NCBI GenBank assembly: GCA_000499405.2
Contig: HG738139.1
Coordinates: 9,138,616-9,202,615 of the forward strand
Source: Onchocerca volvulus
Lineage: Eukaryota; Nematoda; Chromadorea; Rhabditida; Onchocercidae
DNA length: 64,000 nucleotides
Direction of reading: 5' to 3'
In this document: piece after piece, positions 14,701-25,550 of the stretch
How the letters are laid out: the number at the start of each line of letters is the position of its first letter
How positions within the stretch are numbered: position 1 is the stretch's first letter
The notes under the pieces: model-generated
The model's input: the letters and a program-made list of their open reading frames with translations, nothing else
Told to the model about the DNA's origin: nothing
Database searches by the model: none
Translations under genes and position numbers: made by a program

Positions 14701-17700
14701 TTTGATTTTTTTTAAGGATTTTTACATTTTTATCACATATAAAACTATATCAAGCAATTTCTATTTCAATTTCTTTATCATTATAGCAAAATCATAGATT
14801 TCAATGGGAGCAAATCAACATTTTATTAGAAGCATCAAACTTAATGGCATAATTTAAGCAAAAGCGATTCATGTTACTTGAAACTGACCACAGTGATAAT
14901 TGTAAAACTTGGAAACATATCAATATTTTGCTAATTATTTTAAAGATTATTTATGATTCTCTGAAAAATGAAAGTATTTAATCATTTTTTTAAAATGAGA
15001 TTCATCTTGAAGCTTTCCGTGACAAACGGCGATGGTCAATCGATTCAAATTTTGAATAATGAAGCATACAATATTACCAGAAGTGCTCGTGAATTTGATT
15101 ATAAAAACTTTTCCGAATGAGAATTTTAACAGTACTTTTGATCATTACAGCTTCGTTTTTTCTTCTGAGAAACACACAATGAATAATTTATATCTTTGGT
15201 GTTGCTGGATAGATGAGAAGTTTAAAACCAAACTGGCTTGTCGAATTTATGGACGGAAAGGATGAAGAACGGGAAGGAAGTAATTAATAACTTTTCTCGT
15301 CGAGACTGAATCATTGAATTTTGTGGAGAGTCAAATTGTTTTTCAATGATTCCTTTAATCTCCCTTTCTATACATCTCAAATATACTACATTTGTTACAC
15401 ACATGTCATCTTATTCTTCTGTGAGTTGGAACTATAAATTAGCGCTAATTTTTATCAATTTAAACGATGAACTTTGCCATTTAGTGAAAACTTTCTGAAT
15501 TTTAGTCTCTGCTTGGATCTTTTTTAGTCTATTTTGGAATGTTTTCTTTATATATGCTGAATATTTTTTTAAGTTTTCGTTTATTTATTTTTTGTTTATT
15601 TATTCAAAGTTCGTTTATTTATTTATTCATCCAAATTTTCATCAAAAAATTCTTCTGACCGTTCGCAATTAAATTTTAAGGGTCAGTATAGGATTTTGAC
15701 CTTTTTGCAAGTGTGCATTGTTGTCTTTGTGGAAGTGATTCATCTTTTTTCAATGAGAATCATCGAAGTTCAGAATTATTTCACACATTTAGATGAATCT
15801 CGCTTTGGCATAATGCGACGTTTTGGCGGTGTCAAGTCGGTGGGAGCGATTCGAAAGCAATGGCATCATCCCGTTGCTGAGGTAGTAATTATTTTTTTTA
15901 ATGTTTGATTCATTTTTCTCTCCAGTTTTATTTATAAATTGCAAATTTTGAGAATTTTCCCGAAAATATCCTGAAAATTTTCAAATCTCAATTAAATTTC
16001 ACAAAAATTCTATTCTTACAGACAAATAATTTGATTCTACTTCATGCCAAATGAGACAAGTCAGTACTGATACTTTCTTCAATTTCTCCTGAAATTCAGG
16101 TTTTCCCAAATAATACTCATGCTCGTAAAACTAATAAAGACGGTGGTGGCTTCTGGTCAACAATTTCATCTGGATTTGCAAAGCGCATTTCGAATAATTC
16201 ATCCTCAACAGACGATCGCTCTCCAACACCACCTCCATCACTTGGTGGGTATTTGTTTTATAACTTTTTTCGAAACATTGCCTTTTTTTATTTTTTCATT
16301 TGGTAGGAAACAATCCCAAATCAGCGGCCATTTAAATTTTATAATTTCACGAATTTTGTCAATTTTTGGTTCTTTATCAGTTGAAAAAATTTATTACACA
16401 TAACCTTCATTGATTAAAAAATTGATAATGCGGAATTACTTTTAAATTAGACAGCAACAACTGCTACATTTAAAAGATTAAACAAGGACGAGAAATTTCG
16501 AGACTTTCAAATGCTTTTATACCTTTCAAATTAGCTATCCATAAACCAATTATCAGTTCACAAATTGAAGATATATTGTTTGACAGAAATAACAGAATAG
16601 TTAGTTTAATTTATGCTGATAGTGACACAAAGGGATGATAATACTTGCAAAATGAATTTTGCTCATATTCTATCTGTTTTATTAAGTGAAATAATTAAAT
16701 ATTAGGAGAAGTAGTTCTTAATTTTTTATTAATTTCTAATCAAAAATTTTTTTCTTAATTTTTCATGTTACCACCCATAAAAATAATAAATACAGTATTA
16801 AAATATTATCTTATAATATTGATATCGAATTGTAATATTTTGATACTTAAATTTCCATTTCACTGCAATAATTTGCATATTTTTCTTTTTGATAGATTTA
16901 CCTAGTTCTCACTTGGAACTGATAAATCGATCAAATTTTGTTTGATAAATTGATAAATCGGTCAAAAAAAAAAAGAAGTTTGATTTTGACATTTCGAATT
17001 TCGCCATAAATTAATCGAAATTCGGTTGTGGTGCAGGTGTACCCATGAATCTCTTATTCATTTTGCATGTGCTGAGAATGCATGCTTTGCAGCACATTCA
17101 TTTGTTGACACGGATGCAGCACATCGTATCGATGCATCAGAATCAAGCCCATCATCCAGCAACGACATGCTACAGCAGTACTTTTTAAAAAATTGAAATA
17201 GTCTATTGATCTAAAATATTCTGAATAAATTTTGGACTTAACTACTGATCTAAAGTATCCTGAACAAGATTTTGGATTTAACGCGAGTTCAGTTTTCTTT
17301 TCATCGGAATATCGATATCTTACATTAGATCATGAAAACATAAATGATACAAAGATTATGATATGAAAAGAGAAATACTTACAAAAATTATGATATGATA
17401 AGAGAAATTATGTACTGTACCAGAGCAAATTTATTCTAATCCATAAATATTTCAGATCAATATTGCGAAAGAGTTGTCCAGATTTAAGGATATCTTCTGA
17501 CAATGGGGCTATCATGCCAAAAAATATGGAAACCTATCGAGCACAGAATCGTAATCGTCGAGCTCATGAGAAGAAACAAGCGGCATTATGGAAGAAGAAG
17601 CCTATTGCTGTATGTTTTTGAAATTATTGTTCGATTACTGTATTTCTTACAAAAAAAGCAATTCTAAGGCAAAGAGATTATCAGTTTTCCTTCGTGCCGT

Positions 17701-19468
17701 TCTCAGATAATGTAATGCAAAATCATTGCGACAGTTTTTGCACATAAAAGGGATACGAAAATGGCGCCGTAATCGATGTGATAAAATAGGGAAAAGTGAA
17801 GAATGATTGTCACATAACTCAAACTATCCCAAGGTTATTCGTCTTTGCATTAGATTGGCCCTTTTATTTCGTCGTTTACATTCCTGCGGTGAAAACGAAG
17901 AATGTCTGATGAGTGATCGTGGTGATAGGGGATAGATAGGTTGTAGAATGTGTTAAGGCCTATTTTTGGGAAGTAGGCAATTAAATAATTTGATTAAATA
18001 AATAATTGATATATCATATATAATTCCGATCAATATATTCTATAGGAATGGAGCCTGGACGATGTTCTGCTATGGTTGCAGTACTGTAAATTGGATAATG
18101 TGGCATCAGTAATGATCGGTTATGATATCAGTGGAGCAGATGTGGAGCGATGGGACAACGACACTCTGGGTATGATTCTTTTAACTCATACACTAACTTT
18201 AGTTTACTTGTCAATCATAACTTCCGCCATTTCGTCAGTCTCTCAAAAATTCGTTTCTGTCCACTTTTTAGTGACAAACAGATCAAAATATTTTTTCGAT
18301 AGCTTGTGTAGATTAGTTCGTGATTCGCAAACTGAAAGCCTTTCCTTCACGTTATCTGATAGGAGCGATCACTTCCACGTTTAAAAATATTACGTATATA
18401 TTACAGAAAAACTTGGCATAACTGCTGAACAGACACGAAACAAAATATTGCAAGAGTTACAAGCACTGAAAGCACAGCAAACAAATCCATCAGTTGAAAT
18501 AAACGAAGGCAGTGGCACCAGATCTAAGGTACCATTCGATCTGCCTAACTGCAAAATTCCCTTTCGGTTTAACTAAGACTACACTGTGATGTTAAATATT
18601 ATCTAATTTGCAATGTTCTCATATGACTCTTTTGTGAGATCAGTTCTTTTATAGAAAGGTAAACCTCTGGTACCACTTTTCAAATTGGTGCGATCGACCA
18701 GTTACGACAAAGTGGTTGCAGTGGAGACACCACTAACAACTCGGGATATTACTGTAGCTGAAGGAAGGTTCGGTTGTCTGCAAGTTACAAAGGTCAACGG
18801 TGCTAACATTCCATTAAGAGAGCAAGACTGGTACGCTGCAACATTTTCTTCTCATGAACTTACTCTTCCATTCTTATTAAATTTTCAGAAAAAAGCATTA
18901 CCTTAGCAATGATTGAGAGAAATGAAAGGATTTGCAGTTTTCTGGAAATTAATGAAATGCCGGGGCAAGCATTTCGTTCGCCACTTATGTTCACCAAATT
19001 GGTCACTGAAGCAGCTGGTGAACCGATCAGGTTGGTTGTTCTCAGACGGCGCTTACTGCCCACCGGTGATACAACTGGCAATTACGATCACGATAATGAT
19101 ACTTCCGGTCGTGGTACATTCTTTGAAAAAACGCTTCAGGCTGTTGATCAGGTTAATTTTCTTTAATGCAAATTTGATGCGGGAAAATCCATTGGAGAAA
19201 TTTAGGACATATAGCTAAACAAACAAAATTTGAGAATTTAGTTCTTTTTTAAACTTGATAAAATTGGAATTACATGTGAAACATTTTCGTATCTTTAGCA
19301 ATTTTAAATTTTGATTAAACCAGACTTTTTTAGTTCGATTAGTGTAAACGACTAACTTCCCCAATTTTTCAGGAATCATCAGCGAGCAGTGGAGTATCAT
19401 CAAGTGAATTATCTTCAGAGATAGTATTGCTTAATGATGATAATAAATCTCAAGTTTTGAGGTTATAA
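2738..19468 (+). CDS. SAM-domain protein, large multi-exon gene (family not recognised)
   Basis: I assembled exons by GT/AG sites and phase: 2738-2880, 5776-5982, 8205-8383, 12778-12856, 13654-13889, 14413-14473, about 15780-15881, 16100-16248, 17037-17177, 17456-17609, 18046-18169, 18407-18528, 18655-18830, 18896-19151, 19373-19468. Phases agree at every join except 14473 to 15780, where neither obvious acceptor avoids a stop, so this could be two adjacent genes. The product would be about 740 residues. The N-terminal half is Ser/Asn/Gln/His-rich and probably disordered. A basic stretch (KKQAALWKKK) is followed by a SAM domain starting EWSLDDVLLWLQYCKL (18046-18480). The C-terminal part (18655-19151) contains FLEINEM and IRLVVLRRR segments that faintly resemble the end of a PDZ fold. 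SAM domains usually mediate protein-protein oligomerisation, so a cytoplasmic scaffold is a reasonable inference. The acceptor at 18896 is weak but needed to keep frame. Several introns are long (8384-12777 is 4.4 kb) and hold no other gene. Confidence 0.65.
3699..3783. repeat. Three-copy 26-bp tandem repeat
   Basis: Unit CTGCAAGTTTGATGCA followed by CTGCAGCTTT is present three times inside the first long intron of the SAM gene. The first copy carries a 4-bp TGCA duplication and the third has three substitutions. It is a local minisatellite. Confidence 0.8.
17203..17282. repeat. Two-copy tandem repeat of about 40 bp in an intron
   Basis: Two adjacent diverged copies of a unit containing TGATCTAAA.TAT.CTGAA and TTTTGGA.TTAAC lie directly after the cassette exon of the SAM gene. 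A second short direct repeat (TTATGATATG plus AAGAGAAAT) lies at 17355-17409. Confidence 0.65.
18046..18480 (+). other. SAM domain coding segment
   Basis: Two exons (18046-18169 and 18407-18528, joined in phase 1) encode a sterile alpha motif. They show the opening W-S-L-D-D-V-L-L-W-L helix, the central GYDISGADVERW segment, and the closing LGITAEQTRNKILQELQAL helix, which is the typical SAM ending (L-G-I-x-x-x-x-x-R-x-x-I-L). Confidence 0.75.
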
Positions 19469-20371
19469 TTATCAGTTAGAGGAATTGTATACGATTTGTG
19501 CGCTAAATTAATATTTTTAATTTAATTTGTTACCGATGATGTAATTAATTGGCAAGTCTTGGATTTCAAAGGACTTCGGAATTTCAATCCTTCAAATTTT
19601 TTGAGATATATTTTAACCTTATTGACTTACATTCGAAGAAAAATATTAATATCTCAATTCATAAAATATGTTTTGTTTTCAAATCTAAGCGTTCCAGTCC
19701 AAGTATAATATTTGTGTTGTAATTATTTAAGTTGCTCAAATTTTGCTGAACGAGGCAAGCTTGGGAATCCTTGGATGAGATTATTTTTTTTTCTCTCTTA
19801 ATTAGAAAACTTGATTTATTTATAGATGCATTGAAGTTGACCGTTACTTTCGTTTGTTTTATTGGTGTGTGTATGAAATGATGTCTTCAAATTATTTCTT
19901 TTGCTAACTATTTTGCACCAATTTTTATTTCATAGCAAATCAATTTAGTTCAACACTTTAGATGATGCTTTATATATCATTTGATTTATTTTAGTTATCC
20001 GAGCAAGAGTGAACTCAAGTTTATGCAAATCAGGATTTCAAATAAGATATGTCTTGTGTTCTAGAATTTCTCAAAGACAATAGCAGTGAGAAATTAATTT
20101 AAGGAAAATATTGGTTTTTTTTCTAAATTAATATTCATAAAATTGATTTTCAATAATAACTAAGAAATAAGACTGTTCTGCTGTAGAATGAGGCTTAATG
20201 ATTAAATTGGACAATACAAATCGAGAACAAAATTGTTTATCTGAGAAGATTATACCGCTCATCATATTCCCAAATTTTTAATTTTCCAGATTTCTTAAAT
20301 CAGAAGAGCATTAAAACATTTCTTTAGTTACAAAAGTACTAATATCATTCTAAAGGAATATCAAAAGATAA
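19469..20371. other. Intergenic, convergent 3' flanks
   Basis: This 0.9-kb gap separates the stop codon of the SAM gene (+) from that of the CRAL-TRIO/GOLD gene (-). It is AT-rich with no coding potential, and presumably carries both 3' UTRs. Confidence 0.7.
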
Positions 20372-22246
20372 TCAAAGAGTGGAATAAATATAATAATCAA
20401 GTCGTGCATTAAAATAACTTGTGGTCACTCGAAATTCGAGAAAATATTCTGAATTTGGAGTTAGATTTTCCAGAATACCTTCTTCGGGAACTTTCAAAGT
20501 AAATAGATGCAATCTTGGATATAAGAATCGTTTTTTTTTGTTGTAGATTGTGAATTCAACATCGGTACTACACGTAAAGTTCCAAAGTAGTTTAGTGTGA
20601 TCATCAGGCAAAATAATGCTTTCCACAAATACCGCTCCAGCCGAGATTTCCTGCAACTCTTCTCTTCTATAAAAATGATTTAAAAAATTTTCTCAAATTT
20701 TGGTGTGAAATTTTGATGACATTTCGAGATCATTCTTGGGAACAATTTTCAATCCTTCCAGTGAAATACCTTTCGTCTTGATTTTGGTCGATCAATTCCT
20801 TTGCTTTGACATAAATCATGCGATTTGATATAATCATCTGGAACAATTTTCCTTCTTATGCTAACACCGGTTTCATCATAAGGTTGTACATCGTTCACAA
20901 ATTCACCTGGAAGAGCAATATTTTGAGTAAACTGGTTTCTACAGGAAATTAGAACAATTTTTTCTGCTAGAAAAAAAATGTCAAACTTAAAACCTGCATA
21001 TTCACGTGGAATGAACCAAGCAGGCAAGTCGTTTTGCAAATCTTTATGATTCCCAATAATTTCAATTCGTTCCAGATTCTCTTTTTTTAAAAATATTCCT
21101 ACAACTTTCCACAATGTACTTATGAGCCGTGGTGGATTTACAAGGTAAATTTTTTGCACCATTTCAGGATACCTGAAATTAAAATTTTGGAGGTACTGCA
21201 GAAAAAAAATTCACAAAAATTTATGAACTTCAGAAGAAATAAATTCCAATTTAAGAAGCTTACCAGTTCTGCCACAGTTCAGATCGCATCTGCCAAAATT
21301 TAATTTGAGCGCTCATTGGATTCAAATAATCAATCAAATTTAATGTTGCCGCATCAAAGAAAACAATGAATTGGACAAGTCCCTTTGCGGCACTTTGTTT
21401 TTTCTCTCGTCGTAAAATTAACTGAAAGAGATAAATTGATCTGTTTACATGAAAAATATTGTAATTTGACCAAAATTTTCAAAATTTATGCAACTTCTAC
21501 CTGAAGAAGAACTTCTGAATATCCAAAGCAATGTAGGAGGTAATCGCTACATCTTATTGCTTTAACGAACTGTAATGAATTCGGTTATTTAAATCTTAAC
21601 ATTAATTGAGCAATTAGAAAATAAATAAAAGACTAGTTTTTAAAGAACTTATCAAAATTATATTTACCTAAAATTTAAAAATTGAAGATCAGATTCTGAA
21701 ATATGTTTTACCTCTTTGGGTTGGCTCCAGGCTCGTTCAACAAACAAAAATGCGTTCCGCTCATCGAGCCATAGCCGATCATTGAGACGTGATGCAGCTA
21801 TATAGGGCAAGAAGCGCTTGATGTTAGGCAAATCGAAAAACTTTTCTGGCAAATCGCTTACATCGAAACCAGCTGCTCTACGTGACTCCACGTACGTATA
21901 AAAATTCTACAATTTTTCCTGTTATCCAGATTTTCTTCTGCTATCTAACAAAATTCTTTCTACTTAAAATTTTAAGATTTGATTTCGATAATATTTAAAA
22001 CAGATGGATCAAAATTTGTTAATTAGTAACTTGATTTATTTTTGAAATAGTCAAAGATTGATTAACCTTTGTAATTTTGTCGAAATTCGCGTCAAAACCG
22101 CGTATCCAACGCAGTAAATTGAGATCTGTATTGAGGTCATCGGGTATGCCATCGGGTAACTCATCGGTCAGTTTATTTCGTAGTTGTTCAATTAATGCAC
22201 ACTCGTGAATGCTTGCTGGAGGTGGAGATTGAAACTTTGCCGGCAT
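20372..22246 (-). CDS. CRAL-TRIO plus GOLD domain protein (SEC14-like, ctg type)
   Basis: Seven exons on the minus strand join in phase: 22246-22067, 21906-21712, 21569-21501, 21421-21264, 21172-20994, 20906-20770, 20656-20372, giving about 400 codons. The order of domains is a CRAL-TRIO N-terminal helix region (LRWIRGFDANFDK), then the CRAL-TRIO lipid pocket (VKAIRCSDYLLHCFGY, FIVFFDAATLNL, YPEMVQKIYLVNPP, LPAWFIPREYAGEF), then a C-terminal GOLD beta-sandwich (AGAVFVESIILP, LLWNFTCSTDVEFTIY). This matches SEC14-like proteins with a GOLD tail, the same architecture as C. elegans CTG proteins. They bind hydrophobic ligands such as phosphatidylinositol or tocopherol and are thought to act at Golgi or vesicle membranes. 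The last intron acceptor is the least certain: the better-looking site ten bases upstream is out of phase. Confidence 0.85.
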
Positions 22247-25200
22247 GACAACTTGAAAAAAAGTTTTATTCCAAAAATGTTAAAATGTTTGATAATTTAT
22301 TAACAGCATTAAAACAGATGTATATCATTTTTACAACACAAATAGAACCATAAATAATAAATGGTATCAGTAGATGCCATGCAGTCTATCATAAAAACAG
22401 ATTGGCATGATATGAAACATTGATTGATTTAATTGATTTAATTTAGTGCATTGGTTAGATGGATGAAGCTAAATTTATTAATCATTCAAAATTCTCAACA
22501 CACTACAATTTGTAATTTATCCTTCTCTTAAAAAAATTCTTTTAATAGGAATTTTTAATATGAATTTTATCAAAATGGATTATAGGAATTTAAATTTGCG
22601 ATACAGCGAAGTCTCTTTTATTCAACTTCTGTACTGGTTTGATTCAGAAAAATTTTCAGAACTTTAAAGCAAACAAGCAGAGATTTGTTTGTTTGTCCAA
22701 ACAAAAATAAAATTGTTTTATATTGTATTAAATCGGTTGAAGCAAAAGCGTTTAATCAGAGATGCAAAATAATAAGGAATAGAATAGAAGAAATTTCCAA
22801 CTGCGCGAAATTTTTTAAAGATATTAAATAAAACTTTTCATGTTTAACAAAAGAAGTTCTGAACGAATTCAGAACGAAAAATCCATCAATTCAACATATC
22901 TATTCCGAGAATCTATTTTTAATTCGACTCAGAAGAGTTTGATAAATGATAAAGAACGAATTCCTTATTCAAATGACAACGCTGCAAATTTTTGAAACGG
23001 ATAAAATGAAGAATGCAACTGGATGGATAAACAAGATTTAAAGGAATTAGGAAGAAAGTGGAATTAGTCACAATGAAATAGGATAGATTACTGAGGTGGT
23101 ATAAAGAAATGAATTAATTATTTAATTATTTACCGTTAATACTTTTTCTGATCGATGAAATAAATCTTCCGCGCATAGTTCCATATGAGTTGCAATTCAA
23201 GACAAATTGATATGCTTATCAAGCAAATAAAAGTAAGGATGAGAATAGAATCATATAGATATTAATTCAAGATTTTAATGCTATCGATTTGATTCCCCAC
23301 GACCATTTCAAAATCATCTACCTATTCTTGAAACATTTTGTGGAATCTGAAGCTATCACTTTCTTATCAAATTAGCAGAAGTCGCGAGCAAATGGACAAT
23401 TGTATTGGCTTAAGCCATTGGTATGATTCAAAAACTAAAAATCTTTTTTATCAATCGGACTCAAATCTTTTTTACATTTATCACAGTTACTTTATTTTTG
23501 TTTTTTCTTCCTCTTCTATAATTTACATTCATTTTTTTTTGGCCATTCTTCGTTAATTCTTTTCGTAATCATTACGAATGATTACTTGCTTATTTGCTAT
23601 TTATGCACATCAATCTCGGAATTTAAGGAAGAACAAAAGTTTGTAACCAATTTCTTCAAATCTAAACCTGCTATTCTATTCTTTGTACTCCGATTTTTAT
23701 AATTTTGATATTTTAACAGAATGAAGCAGTTGCTGCACATTCCTTTAATATTATTTGATAATATTATTTGGTCTAATATTATTTGATATACTTGAAATAA
23801 TTCAAAAATCATTTCCAAAGGAACACTTATAGATTGAACTAGTGCCAATTGTTTGTCTACTGCAATAGTAATCAAAATCTTATTTTCATGAAAGAAAGAA
23901 TCTAAGGATTGGAGTATTCTAAATGAATCAACAGATTTTAGTTAATTGAAGAAATAAATGGTTTGATGAACGATTATGCAATGAAATTTGTGAAAAATCA
24001 GCGATCAAATGACCTGGAAACATACTTTCGCGGAACGCAGCCTCCTTATTAAAAATATCAACCTTTTGCCACAATTTTTTTGGCCAAATCAAATTGTTTA
24101 TAAAAAACAAAAATGGAGTTCTTTTTTTGAAATAAATGAGTGACGTTGAAAGTATCGTTACTGAATGATTATTGGAAATAAAGTTTGTTTGAAGTTGTGT
24201 ATAATAATAATATCAAGATGATTGATTGTGGCAATCGTCAAATTCTAACTACAAATTTGTTCACTACCGTAATCATCAAATTGATTTATGCATCATTTGA
24301 TGCAAATTCATAGAATTCCTAAAACAATCATTATCCCTATGAGATCCTGTTAGTTCGATTGTCAATCAGTCTGTATTCATCTAATCATCTCGTGAAAAAT
24401 TAAGAAAAATGTGCAAAAATCTGAAACAATAATCAATCAATAAAAAATTGATGATGTGAAGATGACATTGAATCATAAAAATTAGAACATTGAAGGAGGA
24501 CAGTCAAAGAAAAAATAAACAACAAGTTTACTAATAGTGAAGGATTGATGGCTGACAGAGTGTGAACAATATATTTCTCGATTTAATGTGCCAGGCGGAC
24601 ATTTCTTCGAGAAGGATTCGAACCATAGTTTAGTTGCGATGGCGAATGAATAGATCGATGCGATATGTATTTAACAAATTATCGAAATTCGCAGAGACAT
24701 ATATCTGATCGCACCATCTAAGAGAAGAAAAGAAAGCGAATCGTTTTCCTTCACTTCCAAATGACATTGAAATCGGTTTTATGAAAAGATTTCATCCAAA
24801 AATATAATTCTCAATACATTTCATAGCTTGGAAAACTCACATTTTGCCAGCTACTTTCATTGCAAGAATAATAGGGCGATAAATCTTTTCATTTATTAAA
24901 AATACTTGAAATTTGTCTTTGAATGATAGAGTAATGAGTTTGACGAAAGGTCATCTAATCTGATAAAGGGTCGTCTAATTTAAATCAGTGAATATGAAAT
25001 GGTATATTTATTTAGTGCAATGGCAATGAATCCTCTCATAGTATGGAAGAATTGTGAAGCCTTGATGGTTTAAAGTATTGAAGCCTTCTAACATCATCCA
25101 GAATGTCGCAGAATTCGAATGCTTGATCACCGAGTTCGAGAAAAGATGAGGGGAAAATATGGCTTGAATTGAAAGGACATTTCTGTTGTATTGATGATAC

Positions 25201-25545
25201 ATCATTGATAGTGATAAGGGCGAAAAAAGCAGTCCTAACTATTTTTAAAGATATCTTTAGCTGTCAATTCTCAGTTATACAATTGCGCAAACTGTAATTT
25301 TTACTCTTATTTACATTAAAAATTTCACATCGGTCTTTATGAATTCGTTCTAATGTATTAAAGTAATGTAAAGTTAGAAAACGGTATTTATTTTAGAAGT
25401 TAATTGATCACTTTATTACTTCTCAAAGTTAGATTTTAAAATGATTTAAAATCTTAATAGTAGCAGTAATTTTAGCAGGAAAATATTTTTACTGATGATT
25501 CAGTTTTGAAACGGTTGTTGTGAAGATTATATTGATGATATTTGT
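22247..25545. other. 3.3-kb divergent intergenic region, no gene recognised
   Basis: This lies between the starts of two divergent genes, so it should hold both promoters. Open frames of 60-92 codons on either strand have no recognisable protein character. A short AT-rich triplication (TAATATTATTTGAT) is at 23744-23790. I saw no RNA gene. Confidence 0.55.
22252..22256 (-). promoter_or_regulatory. Candidate trans-splice acceptor
   Basis: On the minus strand TTTTTCAAG lies five bases before the ATG at 22246. This is a pyrimidine-rich acceptor at the distance typical of spliced-leader addition in nematodes. Confidence 0.4.
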
Positions 25546-25547
25546 AG
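25546..25547 (+). promoter_or_regulatory. Candidate trans-splice acceptor
   Basis: ATATTTGTAG ends at 25547, three bases before the ATG at 25551. Its position right at the start codon fits spliced-leader addition and supports that ATG. The GTG at 25548 just before it is not needed. Confidence 0.5.
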
Positions 25548-25550
25548 GTG

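Noticed and set aside
15059..15265. 68-codon open frame as the missing exon between the two SAM-gene blocks
   Set aside because: The product lacks the composition of the neighbouring exons, and I could not find donor and acceptor phases that repair the break.
17690..17950. Possible snoRNA in the SAM-gene intron (CTGATGAGTGAT near 17909)
   Set aside because: A C-box-like TGATGA is present, but no paired D box with terminal stem could be shown, so I cannot support it.
23597..24110. Minus-strand open frames of 60-92 codons
   Set aside because: No recognisable motif and no consistent splice sites linking them.
24560..24680. tRNA-like B-box (GGTTCGAATCC on the minus strand near 24611-24621)
   Set aside because: The surrounding bases do not form a five-pair T-arm, no A-box or acceptor stem is found at the right distance, and the match looks like chance.
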